Assembly: GCA_025450475.1 (NCBI GenBank)
Contig: JANWHJ010000088.1
Span: forward strand, 1 to 7,769
From: Nitrososphaera sp.
GTDB lineage: Archaea; Thermoproteota; Nitrososphaeria; Nitrososphaerales; Nitrososphaeraceae
Length of the DNA: 7,769 nucleotides
Direction of reading: 5' to 3'
Shown: piece by piece, positions 1 through 5,996 of the stretch
How positions within the stretch are numbered: the stretch's first letter is position 1
Layout: every line of letters begins with the position of its first letter
Position numbers and translations under genes: made by a program
Notes under the pieces: generated by a model
Told to the model about the DNA's origin: nothing
Seen by the model: only the letters and a program-made list of their open reading frames with translations
Database searches by the model: none

Positions 1-83
1 ACATAACTAATGTTGGCAAACTCGTCGGCTTCAATGTCCCTCATGCCACGGGGAAGCTCTAGCTTCACCACACCACTAGCCAT
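1..83 (-). CDS. hisS: Histidyl-tRNA synthetase, N-terminal fragment (runs off the left edge)
   Basis: The reverse strand from the ATG at 83 reads about 27 codons beginning MASGVVKLELPRGMRD and continues through the window edge. The segment LPRGMRD is the N-terminal signature of archaeal and eukaryotic HisRS, a class II synthetase that charges tRNA-His in the cytoplasm; it lies just before motif 1. An in-frame TAA lies upstream (at 118-116 on the reverse strand) with no other ATG between, so 83 is the natural start. A TTATTATA box at 124-117 on the same strand would place transcription start about 10 nt ahead of the ATG. The gene is divergent from archease. Only the first residues are visible, so catalytic motifs cannot be checked; the call rests on this short motif. 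Confidence 0.72.
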   Translation of the reverse strand, partial: MASGVVKLELPRGMRDIEADEFANISY

Positions 84-116
84 TAGCGCGTTAGCATTTA
101 GATTTTGCGATTAACG

Positions 117-124
117 TATAATAA
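117..124 (-). promoter_or_regulatory. TATA-like box for hisS
   Basis: TTATTATA read on the minus strand lies about 35 nt before the hisS ATG, which would give a leader of about 10 nt. The same bases are too close (about 12 nt) to the archease ATG to serve it. A weaker AT-rich stretch at 97-106 is better placed for archease. Assignment is by spacing only. Confidence 0.4.
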
Positions 125-132
125 CAGTCGTC

Positions 133-573
133 ATGATCTCAGACGCGTTGGCAGGCGGCTACCGGTACCTAGATCACATGACGGACGCAGTCATTGAAGC
201 ATATGGCGACAGTCTCGAGGAAGCATTTGAAAACGCCGCCCGGGGCCTCAACGACACAATGATAGAACTGAAAACGGTCAAGCCAAACAAGGAAATTAAA
301 ATCTCTGCGGTGGGACACGATCTGCATGCGCTGCTTTTTGACTGGTTGGACAAGGTTATGCTTTTGCTAGTATCAGACGGTTTTGCAATGTCAGAGTTCT
401 CAGTCAAGATCAAACAAAACGGGAGCTATACGCTTGAAGGTGTAGCGAAAGGGGAGAGGCTAGATCTCGTCAGGCATTGCTACAAGTTAGAGATAAAGGC
501 AGTGACTTATCATGATATGCAGGTTACACATGAAAAGAGAAAGACTACCGTAAGATTCCTTCTCGATCTCTGA
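133..573 (+). CDS. Archease, cofactor of the RtcB tRNA-splicing ligase
   Basis: This 146-residue protein has archease features throughout. The N-terminus is YRYLDHMTDAVIEAYGDSLE (residues 10-29), the middle holds HDLHALLFDWLDKVM (62-76), and the C-terminal part holds RHCYKLEIKAVTYHDMQV (114-131) before the terminal FLLDL. Archeases are small metal-binding proteins that help guanylylate RtcB, the ligase joining tRNA exons after intron removal. Asp14 in LDH and the near-terminal Asp145 are where archease metal ligands are expected; this is from family knowledge, not shown here. Length is normal for the family. The ATG at 133 lies 49 bp from the divergent hisS start and is probably leaderless. 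The DPSL gene follows after 38 bp but seems to have its own promoter. A two-intron tRNA lies in the same window, which fits the role. Confidence 0.93.
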   Translation: MISDALAGGYRYLDHMTDAVIEAYGDSLEEAFENAARGLNDTMIELKTVKPNKEIKISAVGHDLHALLFDWLDKVMLLLVSDGFAMSEFSVKIKQNGSYTLEGVAKGERLDLVRHCYKLEIKAVTYHDMQVTHEKRKTTVRFLLDL

Positions 574-577
574 AAAA

Positions 578-585
578 CCTTAATA
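578..585 (+). promoter_or_regulatory. TATA-like box for the DPSL gene
   Basis: CCTTAATA, preceded by an A-rich BRE-like stretch, is centred about 30 nt before the ATG at 612. This suggests the ferritin-like gene is transcribed separately from archease with little or no leader. Weak match, judged by position. Confidence 0.35.
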
Positions 586-611
586 GCAAAGCACGGAGCG
601 CATAGAGCATC

Positions 612-1190
612 ATGACAGAAGAAAAGTTCAACGTAGTGGGAGTGAACATATTGAGGCAAAACGGTGCTAATGTTGACGAAATACTAAAAGGGCTGATCTA
701 CAATGCGTCCGTGGAATTCACGGCATATTACTATTTCACCAATCTGCGTACGCACTGCACCGGCGTTGAGGGTGAGGGTGTTAAGGGCGTTATCGAAGAT
801 GCGCGGCTTGAAGATCTGAGCCACTTTGAATCCTGCATAGCAAGGATTCACGAGCTGGGAGGGAGCCTGCCAATCGATGCGATCGAGTTTGTCAGAATGT
901 CAGGCTGCGAGTTCCTGCAACTACCAACACCAACAACCAACCTTCAAGAAATCATGATGAAATGCCTTACTGCAGAGCAAGGCGCAATCGTCAACTGGAA
1001 TAAGTTGTGCAACCTAAGTTATGGCAAAGACCCGGCTACCTACGACATTGCAAAGGACATTCTAAAGGAAGAGATCGAACACGAATCTTGGTTTCTTGAG
1101 CTCATTTATGGCAGGCCGTCGGGCCATATGAGGAGAAAGTTCTCCGGCGAGCGCCCGCATACGCAAAAACACTCTCGCGCGCTAGGATAG
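612..1190 (+). CDS. Dps-like (DPSL) ferritin-superfamily protein with diiron ligands
   Basis: This 192-residue, mainly helical protein belongs to the ferritin-like four-helix-bundle group. Candidate diiron ligands appear in order: Glu35 in ASVEFTAYYYF, Glu67/Asp68 with His71 in RLEDLSHFE, Glu122 in LTAEQGAIVNW, and Glu154 with His157 in KEEIEHESW (an ExxH pair). Cysteines at 99 (SGCEF) and 118 (KCLTAEQ, four before Glu122) match the cysteine pair that marks archaeal DPSL or thioferritin proteins, which use peroxide to oxidise iron and protect against oxidative damage. The last 20 or so residues are basic (HMRRKF, HTQKHSR), reminiscent of Dps tails that touch DNA; that is inference. The ATG at 612 follows a TATA-like box by about 30 nt. 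Its stop lies 5 bp from the convergent aquaporin stop. The superfamily is firm; the DPSL subgroup is likely. Confidence 0.85.
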   Translation: MTEEKFNVVGVNILRQNGANVDEILKGLIYNASVEFTAYYYFTNLRTHCTGVEGEGVKGVIEDARLEDLSHFESCIARIHELGGSLPIDAIEFVRMSGCEFLQLPTPTTNLQEIMMKCLTAEQGAIVNWNKLCNLSYGKDPATYDIAKDILKEEIEHESWFLELIYGRPSGHMRRKFSGERPHTQKHSRALG

Positions 1191-1195
1191 GCACC

Positions 1196-1909
1196 TCACG
1201 CCATTTTTTCTTCTTTTTCTGCTTTCTTGACGTAGACGTGTTGCATTATCAAACCTGCAATTACCGCGCCGACTATTGGGCCGACCCAGTATATCCAATG
1301 AAATTCCCAGTAGCCGGACACAATTGCCGGCCCGAGGGTTCTTGCCGGGTTCATGCTGGCGCCAGTCAGCGGCACGCCGACGAGGTGAAGCAGAAATATC
1401 ATGCCACCGATCGCGATGCCTGCCATCCCTGCAGCCGCCTTTCTGTGGACAGCAGCCATGAATATCGTCGTGACAAGGAAGAACGTGAGGATTATCTCAA
1501 CTCCGACACCAGATATTGCGCTGCCGTTGAGCAAGTCACTTGGGCCGCCCTGCGTGCCGAAATTCACCTGCTTGCCGGCTACAGGCAGGATTACCATATG
1601 GGCAACAGCTGCGGCTATCGCGCCTATAATTTGCGAACCAATGTAGCCAACCCCGTCCTTGACGTTGATGTTCTTTGTGATCATCATCGCTATCGTGACT
1701 GCTGGGTTGATGTGGGCGCCGGAGATGTGGCCAAACGCATAAATCATGATGCCTATGGCTGCACCATGGCCGAGGGAAATCATGATGATGCCTTCAAGAG
1801 ATAAGCCAGTACCAAATAGCACCGCCGCCATCGTAACTGACAGCGGGCCAAAGAATACCAAGCCAAAAGTTGCTATTGCTTCAGCGAGCCATGCTCGTAA
1901 GTTTACCAA
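1196..1909 (-). CDS. Aquaporin / MIP-family channel
   Basis: This 237-residue integral membrane protein has about six hydrophobic helices and both MIP half-helix motifs, SGAHINPAV (NPA at 68-70) and GASMNPARTLGPA (NPA at 187-189 with Arg190). These line a pore for water and small uncharged solutes. Counting from the NPA Asn residues as in E. coli AqpZ (Phe43, His174, Thr183, Arg189), the predicted selectivity filter is His48, His175, Ala184, Arg190. The start is TTG at 1909: the only in-frame codons before the upstream stop are GTA, CAT and TGC, and a TATA box at 1935-1944 fits leaderless initiation there. The C-terminus is highly charged (KKAEKEEK). Upstream FEN-1 is co-directional but separated by a promoter. 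Family certain; the solute carried is not. Confidence 0.95.
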   Translation of the reverse strand: MVNLRAWLAEAIATFGLVFFGPLSVTMAAVLFGTGLSLEGIIMISLGHGAAIGIMIYAFGHISGAHINPAVTIAMMITKNINVKDGVGYIGSQIIGAIAAAVAHMVILPVAGKQVNFGTQGGPSDLLNGSAISGVGVEIILTFFLVTTIFMAAVHRKAAAGMAGIAIGGMIFLLHLVGVPLTGASMNPARTLGPAIVSGYWEFHWIYWVGPIVGAVIAGLIMQHVYVKKAEKEEKMA

Positions 1910-1934
1910 TACATGGCATTAGCCCAAGGGTTTC

Positions 1935-1944
1935 TATATAAAAG
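1935..1944 (-). promoter_or_regulatory. TATA box for the aquaporin gene
   Basis: CTTTTATATA on the minus strand is a strong archaeal TATA match, centred about 30 nt before the TTG at 1909. It supports a near-leaderless transcript beginning at about 1910-1914 and so supports the TTG start. Confidence 0.65.
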
Positions 1945-1971
1945 CATCGAAAAGGGAATTAGATTTACAGA

Positions 1972-2997
1972 TCAACCAAACCACTGCTCAAGCGACTGGC
2001 TGCGGTTAGCCGCCGCCTTCTGCAGCTTGTCTAGGGTGCTACTAACTCTGTCAGCAGAAAAGCTCTTTTCGACGCATAGAAAGTCCAGCACCTTTTCACG
2101 ATCGACTTCGCCAAACTCGATTTTGTCAATCTTTGGGACATCTGGATTAAGAAAAATATTCCGTATTTCCTGATACGGCACTTCTGGCAACAAGTGCTTT
2201 ACTTTTTCCACGTTCTCCAGCCTACCACTTTCCTTTATCAGCCTGAGCGCGGTCTTTGGACCAATGCCGGGAAATCCGCTGGGGTTGAAATCGGTGCCGA
2301 TCAATATTCCGACGTCCACTAATTGCTCATGAGTCAGGCCTATGTCATGCAACACCTTATCATGCTCGAATATTTCCGGTTCTACATCGACGTAGACATT
2401 CCGATTTGGCAACTTGCGCTTGCCGCTGATCGCAAGGTTACGGACCAGCTTTCTTGCTCCAAACAGAATTGAATCGTAATCCTGGCTTGCGGCTGCATAT
2501 GCAAGGTCGCGCCTCGTCAGAAAAGCTGCGGCAGCTTCGCCGTCTGAAGGCGCCTGAAGGTACGGGATGCCTAGCTGGGTGAGCAGTTTCTTCGACTCTT
2601 CGACCATCTTATCGGTCAAGAAGGCCGTGCGAGTGCCGTACTTTCGCGCGTCCTCAATCCTGCCCTCCTCGATCGCCTGCTGGTACTTTTCAGTGGCCTC
2701 TTTCTTTATCTTGCTCCTGCGCTCTATCTCTCCCTTTTTCAACTCGTTTGCTTTGCCGTCAAAAACGTATACCGACTTCACATTCTCTATCAAGAGGTTG
2801 GTGTTCCTGTAGAATAGGCCGCTCAGGTGGCTGGTTATCTCGCCCTTGCTATTGGCAAGTGGCTCACCGGTCGGTCCCCTTATTATGCTGAGGAATTGAT
2901 AAATGGTGTTATACGCGTCAATGGCAATCACCTTACCCGCCAGCTCTTGCAGCTTCAGAGGCACGGCTGTAAGAAGAGGTTTGAGGTCCAGGCCCAT
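1972..2997 (-). CDS. fen: Flap endonuclease 1 (FEN-1/XPG family)
   Basis: This 341-residue structure-specific nuclease removes 5' flaps in Okazaki fragment maturation and repair. The order is typical: N-domain opening MGLDLKPLL with Asp27 in IDAYN and Asp80 in VYVFDGKA; a helical arch at about 85-130; I-domain acids Asp152/Glu154 in PSDGEAAAA, Asp173/Asp175 in SQDYDS and Asp236 in IGTDFNP; a helix-hairpin-helix GFPGIGPKTAL (241-251); and a C-terminal PCNA-binding tail ending SLEQWFG. Position 152 is Asp where many FENs have Glu, and the tail has Ser333 where the PIP-box Gln is usual. The ATG at 2997 is the natural start because MGLD is conserved (Gly2 becomes the N-terminal residue). An AT-rich stretch at 3016-3026 is a likely promoter. 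The upstream AAA+ ATPase gene ends 32 bp away on the same strand. Confidence 0.97.
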   Translation of the reverse strand: MGLDLKPLLTAVPLKLQELAGKVIAIDAYNTIYQFLSIIRGPTGEPLANSKGEITSHLSGLFYRNTNLLIENVKSVYVFDGKANELKKGEIERRSKIKKEATEKYQQAIEEGRIEDARKYGTRTAFLTDKMVEESKKLLTQLGIPYLQAPSDGEAAAAFLTRRDLAYAAASQDYDSILFGARKLVRNLAISGKRKLPNRNVYVDVEPEIFEHDKVLHDIGLTHEQLVDVGILIGTDFNPSGFPGIGPKTALRLIKESGRLENVEKVKHLLPEVPYQEIRNIFLNPDVPKIDKIEFGEVDREKVLDFLCVEKSFSADRVSSTLDKLQKAAANRSQSLEQWFG

Positions 2998-3015
2998 TAC
3001 CCTATCGTGGAATAA

Positions 3016-3026
3016 CGAAAATTTTT
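3016..3026 (-). promoter_or_regulatory. AT-rich promoter-like stretch for fen
   Basis: AAAAATTTTCG on the minus strand, centred about 24 nt before the fen ATG, sits in the 32-bp gap after the ATPase stop codon. It may act as a TATA element for a leaderless fen transcript. Read-through from the ATPase gene is equally possible. Confidence 0.35.
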
Positions 3027-3029
3027 ACC

Positions 3030-3764
3030 TTACTGCTTGTATGTCTTCAGCGTTTGGGATATCCACTCTACGTCTTCTCTGGTCTTTGCCAGCCTTCCCA
3101 GCTTTATGCAGTCGCGGATGTCTTTTGACTTTAGTTTCATCCAAACAGACTCTGCTATTGCTGCTGCCACGTCTACCGGCACACCTTCCCGGCCAAGTAT
3201 ATGGGCGCACACTTGCTCAAACGAGGCAAAAGAGTACTGCTTGAAGTGCAATACCACAAACCTTGACAAGAGTGGAGTCAGCATCCTGTCTGTCCCGTTG
3301 CTGGTGGCAAAGACCCAAGTTCTCAGCTGCGTATTGCGCGTCTTTTGGAATTTCGTTTCAGATACGATTCCTGTTTCCATCAGGCTTAGGAGCGCGGTTT
3401 GGTCCTTCATCGGCATGTGCTCTATTTCGTCAACAATAAGATGGCGCGGCCGCTTTTCAAACAAATAATCTATCATACCAGACTTCGTACTGTGGCTTCC
3501 AAGAGTGAAGTATGAGCGATCAAGTTTCATGCACTCTAACATGAATAGTGTCTTTGCAGAGGCCGGCGGCCCTACCAGAAGTATGTGGACTGGCTTGTCA
3601 GAAGACAGTGACATCTGGAAGAGCTTTTTCACGTCGTTGTAACCTATGATGCTCCCAAAGAGCGGTTCGTCATTGTTACGCCGCTCAACTTCTACTACAT
3701 CCACGCGCTCCTCATGGACTCCAACCGGCAGCTCCTCTTCTGACATCAAATGTGACTGCCGCAT
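3030..3764 (-). CDS. RuvB-like AAA+ ATPase
   Basis: This 244-residue protein has a complete AAA+ core. Walker A is GPPASAKT (65-72), Walker B is LIVDE (109-113), sensor 1 is the Asn of FATSN (156), an arginine-finger candidate is Arg168 in PLLSRF, and a sensor-2-like Arg217 lies in KDIRDCIKLGRLA. FGSIIGYNDVKKLF (36-49) resembles the segment before Walker A in RuvB and clamp-loader proteins. The first 35 residues are acidic and probably disordered. There is no winged-helix domain as in bacterial RuvB, so it is a RuvB/MoxR-like ATPase of unknown substrate. The ATG at 3764 has AATTTAG about 25 nt upstream; Met7 is a weaker alternative. It lies directly upstream of FEN-1 on the same strand, which hints at a DNA replication or repair role, but this is only context. 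Confidence 0.85.
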   Translation of the reverse strand: MRQSHLMSEEELPVGVHEERVDVVEVERRNNDEPLFGSIIGYNDVKKLFQMSLSSDKPVHILLVGPPASAKTLFMLECMKLDRSYFTLGSHSTKSGMIDYLFEKRPRHLIVDEIEHMPMKDQTALLSLMETGIVSETKFQKTRNTQLRTWVFATSNGTDRMLTPLLSRFVVLHFKQYSFASFEQVCAHILGREGVPVDVAAAIAESVWMKLKSKDIRDCIKLGRLAKTREDVEWISQTLKTYKQ

Positions 3765-3822
3765 TTGGGTTTTAGATGTTACTGCTAAATTGTGGTGGCT
3801 ACGAGCTGAAATTTTCTAGACT

Positions 3823-4140
3823 CTAGTTGGAAAACGATCGTATTGCGGCAATTACATCGCCGCTCAGCTTGAGCGTATAGGCCGCGGCGTCGTCTGACGG
3901 TACCTTTGAAAGCTGGTCGAGAAACTGAGTCTTATCCCTGCCTCGCTCGTACATGCCGCCGGACTCTTTGATGCATAGCGGGAACTTTTGCATCTTCACG
4001 CCGCTTGAATTGAGGTGCGTGATGAATCGCCTATATGAGTCCGCGTTGTACCAATCCCATTCGCGTTCGCCGCAGTACATTATCCAGACATCTATAGTGT
4101 TCTGATAAAACGCTTTTTGGCGTAGCTCTTCAAGCGTCAT
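3823..4140 (-). CDS. Hypothetical protein, second gene of a two-gene operon
   Basis: This 105-residue soluble protein has no motif I can name. It is rich in aromatics near the front (WIMYCGEREWDWYNADSYRRF, split across 19-39), has two Cys (23 and 56), and ends with a likely helix-containing segment with KLSGDVIAAIRSF. There is no signal peptide or membrane segment. Its ATG at 4140 lies 3 bp after the TAG of the membrane zinc-ribbon gene, so the two are almost certainly co-transcribed and may be translationally coupled. It is probably a lineage-restricted archaeal protein. The coding call rests on the tight spacing, balanced composition and absence of a better ORF on either strand. Function unknown. 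Confidence 0.75.
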   Translation of the reverse strand: MTLEELRQKAFYQNTIDVWIMYCGEREWDWYNADSYRRFITHLNSSGVKMQKFPLCIKESGGMYERGRDKTQFLDQLSKVPSDDAAAYTLKLSGDVIAAIRSFSN

Positions 4141-4143
4141 TGC

Positions 4144-4437
4144 CTAAAAGTCTGCTTTCTTCATCTTTGAGCCGCATCTTGGGCAGGCGCCGCCTTTGAA
4201 CCTCTGGCCGCAGGATATGCAGATATAGTTGACGCCGCCTCCGCCTCCAAGCATACCACCAAACCCTCCTCCGCTCATCCCCATACGGGCCATCGCGCGC
4301 CTGCGCATATAGTATGAAATAAGCAAGAAAATTCCAATAGCCGGAATGAGACCCCATAATCCCAGCCAGAGAGTAAGTGCAAGGCTTATGGCAAGAGACA
4401 CCATTATCCATGCCATCTGCTGACCTATCCAGTTCAA
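4144..4437 (-). CDS. Membrane-anchored zinc-ribbon protein
   Basis: This 97-residue protein has two hydrophobic segments (about 9-26 and 27-44), a basic stop RRR (45-47), a glycine and methionine-rich linker (about 51-68) and a C-terminal zinc ribbon with CISC and CPRC knuckles (Cys73, 76, 85, 88). This suggests a hairpin membrane anchor with the ribbon facing the cytoplasm (positive-inside, inferred). The function of such small anchored ribbons is unknown. The start is TTG at 4437: no ATG lies between it and the upstream stop at 4464-4462, and a TATA-like box at 4463-4474 fits leaderless transcription from there. Met8 at 4416 is an alternative start that would trim the first helix only slightly. 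It heads a two-gene operon with the 105-residue orphan. Confidence 0.78.
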   Translation of the reverse strand: MNWIGQQMAWIMVSLAISLALTLWLGLWGLIPAIGIFLLISYYMRRRAMARMGMSGGGFGGMLGGGGGVNYICISCGQRFKGGACPRCGSKMKKADF

Positions 4438-4462
4438 ACAATGATTATTGGAATTGTTCTTT

Positions 4463-4474
4463 TATTAAGTTTTC
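4463..4474 (-). promoter_or_regulatory. TATA-like box for the membrane zinc-ribbon operon
   Basis: ACTTAATAAAAG on the minus strand is centred about 31 nt before the TTG at 4437. It lies in the 85-bp divergent gap shared with the plus-strand zinc-ribbon gene and supports the TTG start rather than Met8. Confidence 0.5.
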
Positions 4475-4492
4475 CAGCTGCGTTCTAAAATG

Positions 4493-4500
4493 TAATTAAC
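4493..4500 (+). promoter_or_regulatory. TATA-like box for the small zinc-ribbon gene
   Basis: TAATTAAC is centred about 26 nt before the TTG at 4523, in line with leaderless initiation at that codon. An overlapping AT-rich run begins at 4484. The ATG at 4556 would require a leader of about 33 nt from the same box. Confidence 0.4.
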
Positions 4501-4522
4501 AACCTCAAGGCATAGCTAGCTG

Positions 4523-4735
4523 TTGCCCAAGCCCGCCGGAACGCCATCAATCTTTATGCTGTGCGAGACCTGCTATTGGTGCGCCACTTATCTTGACAAG
4601 ACTCGTGTAGTCGAAAAGTGCCCGTTATGTTCGGCAACAGTACTTTCCAGCTTTCCAATAATGCCTGACGAGTCGTTCGTTTTCAACTACGATTCGAAGC
4701 GCGGCGTTGAGCTAGACTTTGGTCGCAGGAAATAA
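4523..4735 (+). CDS. Small zinc-ribbon protein of unknown function
   Basis: This 70-residue protein contains a ribbon-like set of cysteines: CETCYWC (Cys14, 17, 20) followed by CPLC (Cys33, 36). Four of the five would be enough to bind one zinc ion. The tail (FVFNYDSKRGVELDFGRRK, 52-70) is charged and likely soluble. The TTG at 4523 is favoured by the TATA spacing; the ATG at 4556, giving MLCETCYWC and 59 residues, is a real alternative since the ribbon starts there. Its TAA at 4733-4735 abuts the stop of the convergent JAMM gene with no bases between. I do not recognise the family. Similar small ribbons often bind RNA or act as subunits of larger assemblies, but nothing here shows that. Confidence 0.7.
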   Translation: MPKPAGTPSIFMLCETCYWCATYLDKTRVVEKCPLCSATVLSSFPIMPDESFVFNYDSKRGVELDFGRRK

Positions 4736-5143
4736 TCATAAAGAATCGACTACCTTGATTTCCATGATGTTGCCGTTCCTGTCGTATGCGCCCATCGTCT
4801 CGTCCTCGTATGGATGACTGATGATTATAGACACAAAGCCTGAAAAGTGGTTGAGGTCCTCAAGCGATGGCCTATTCGAGCCGCCAGGGTGCGAGTGGGC
4901 TGTGCCGATGTGCGGTATCGTGTACGGGAGGTCGTGGATTGCGAAGCCAGAGTAAAAAGGGCCGCTTTCTACAAAGGGCGGAATAACAAGCCCATCGACA
5001 ACTATCTTTTCTTTTGTCGTCTTGCCTCTTAAGACGAGTATCGCCTCGTTCGGATGATGCGTCTTGGCCCAGGTGATGATGCCATCGGTTACCTGTCTTG
5101 TTAAGACGACGTGCCTCTGCACCTTTTCCTTCTTGAACACCAA
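4736..5143 (-). CDS. JAMM/MPN+ metalloprotease (JAB1 family)
   Basis: This 135-residue single-domain protein has an intact JAMM zinc site: Glu33, then HSHP with His83 and His85, Ser93 and Asp96 in the order H-x-H-x7-S-x2-D. It is therefore predicted to be an active zinc isopeptidase or peptidase, not an inactive MPN-minus scaffold. Archaeal relatives such as Haloferax HvJAMM1 remove ubiquitin-like SAMP proteins from their targets; others cleave sulfur-carrier proteins. Substrate here is unknown and no ubiquitin-like gene is visible in the window. The first two codons are TTG (5143) and GTG (5140); an AT-rich TATA stretch at 5161-5171 suits either. It is divergent from a PqqD-like gene 126 bp away and converges on the zinc-ribbon gene with abutting stops. 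Confidence 0.9.
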   Translation of the reverse strand: MVFKKEKVQRHVVLTRQVTDGIITWAKTHHPNEAILVLRGKTTKEKIVVDGLVIPPFVESGPFYSGFAIHDLPYTIPHIGTAHSHPGGSNRPSLEDLNHFSGFVSIIISHPYEDETMGAYDRNGNIMEIKVVDSL

Positions 5144-5160
5144 AAATCCTACCTACGACT

Positions 5161-5171
5161 TTTATTTTAAC
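5161..5171 (-). promoter_or_regulatory. TATA-like box for the JAMM protease gene
   Basis: TTAAAATAAAA on the minus strand lies about 23-26 nt before the TTG/GTG pair at 5143-5138, supporting a leaderless non-ATG start there. Confidence 0.5.
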
Positions 5172-5269
5172 ATTGGGCAGTACGTCGGCATTCAATTAGA
5201 CTATCTTAGCGTATTTACAGATATGGATAATAACTGGCAACGCATAGCAAACCTCAGCTTGACGCCGCT

Positions 5270-5548
5270 ATGCTATTGAAAAAGGAGAGCTCCAAAATAA
5301 TTCTTCGGAGGGGCGAAGTCGGCAACGACCGCGACGGGACCCCGCTCTTGATAAACGGGAGAGGCGAGGCCTATCGAGTGAACGACACCGCAGTCTCGCT
5401 CTGGAACATGTGCAACGGCATAACATTTGACGACCTTTTCCTTGAAGTGCGTCGCATATCAAGCGGCAACGAACAGGAAGTGAAAAAATCGCTAGAGCAG
5501 ATGATAAGACAGTTCCAGCAAATATCAGTCATCGAACTGCGTGACTAA
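5270..5548 (+). CDS. PqqD-like protein (RiPP recognition element fold)
   Basis: This 92-residue protein carries a PqqD-like core: a strand region ending in GEAYRVNDTAVSLWNMCNGI (about 32-51), then a helical half FDDLFLEVRRI and a last helix with VKKSLEQMIRQFQQI. PqqD-like domains form a small winged-helix fold that binds leader peptides in ribosomally made, modified peptide (RiPP) pathways; archaeal stand-alone copies are common and mostly uncharacterised. No radical-SAM, YcaO or precursor peptide gene is visible nearby, so a PQQ role should not be assumed. The ATG at 5270 is the natural start; a box at about 5222-5234 would leave a leader near 16 nt. Its stop overlaps the stop of the convergent orphan gene. 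Its head-to-head partner is a JAMM protease. The fold call is fairly firm, the function open. Confidence 0.8.
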   Translation: MLLKKESSKIILRRGEVGNDRDGTPLLINGRGEAYRVNDTAVSLWNMCNGITFDDLFLEVRRISSGNEQEVKKSLEQMIRQFQQISVIELRD

Positions 5549-5973
5549 CGCTGTCCACAAATCTGGAACGCAAACATGACATATCCCGATATTCTACCGT
5601 TGCGCCTGTACGGGTAAAAGTTGTTCGTCTCCTTTGGCATCAGCTCACGCTTTAGTGCCAACGCGTCCTGCTTTGAAAACGACACCTTCGCAAGGCGCTC
5701 GCCCAGGACGGTTGACCACGGCAGCTGCGGAAGCGTCTCTTTCTTATTGGCAAACATCGCCACGACCCTGTTTAGGTTTTCTCTGTCAAGCGCGACAGCG
5801 TAGGTGCAGTCGTCCTTATCGGTGAATGGGTCAGGCACGGTGAATGGGTCAAGGTGCACATATTCGCAGAACCTTTCGCGGAGTTCGTTCGCAAGGGCTA
5901 CAGCAATTGCAACATCTGCCATTGATAGCTTTTTCGCCCCTTCGATGGAGGCTGATCCAGATGTTGCTAGCAC
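5545..5973 (-). CDS. Hypothetical protein
   Basis: I do not recognise this family. From a GTG at 5973 it gives 142 residues: an alanine-rich helical front (ADVAIAVALANELRERFCEY), a proline and acid-rich middle (HLDPFTVPDPFTDKDD), then a mixed part ending NGRISGYVMFAFQICGQR. There is no membrane segment or known catalytic motif. The GTG is chosen because TTATATAG at 6004-5997 sits 27 nt upstream of it, inside the longer reading frame. The ATG at 6021 (158 residues) is the main alternative. The still longer frame to 6204 runs antisense through the tRNA gene and is not credible. Its TAG overlaps the TAA of the convergent PqqD-like gene. Confidence 0.68.
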   Translation of the reverse strand: MLATSGSASIEGAKKLSMADVAIAVALANELRERFCEYVHLDPFTVPDPFTDKDDCTYAVALDRENLNRVVAMFANKKETLPQLPWSTVLGERLAKVSFSKQDALALKRELMPKETNNFYPYRRNGRISGYVMFAFQICGQR

Positions 5974-5996
5974 TGCTATTACTGCACAGCCATCAC

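Noticed and set aside
1238..1804. 188-codon plus-strand frame within the aquaporin
   Set aside because: Antisense shadow: low-complexity-like composition with no domain, whereas the opposite strand encodes an unmistakable MIP channel.
3037..3468. 143-codon plus-strand frame opposite the AAA+ ATPase
   Set aside because: Shadow of a gene with clear Walker and sensor motifs; no independent promoter or motif.
4872..5195. 107-codon minus-strand frame overlapping the JAMM gene
   Set aside because: Different frame of the same strand; basic, repetitive composition, while the JAMM frame has a complete zinc motif.
5270..5548. True PQQ biosynthesis gene pqqD
   Set aside because: Only the small RRE-like fold is recognisable; no pqqA, pqqC or pqqE neighbour is visible, so a PQQ role is unsupported.
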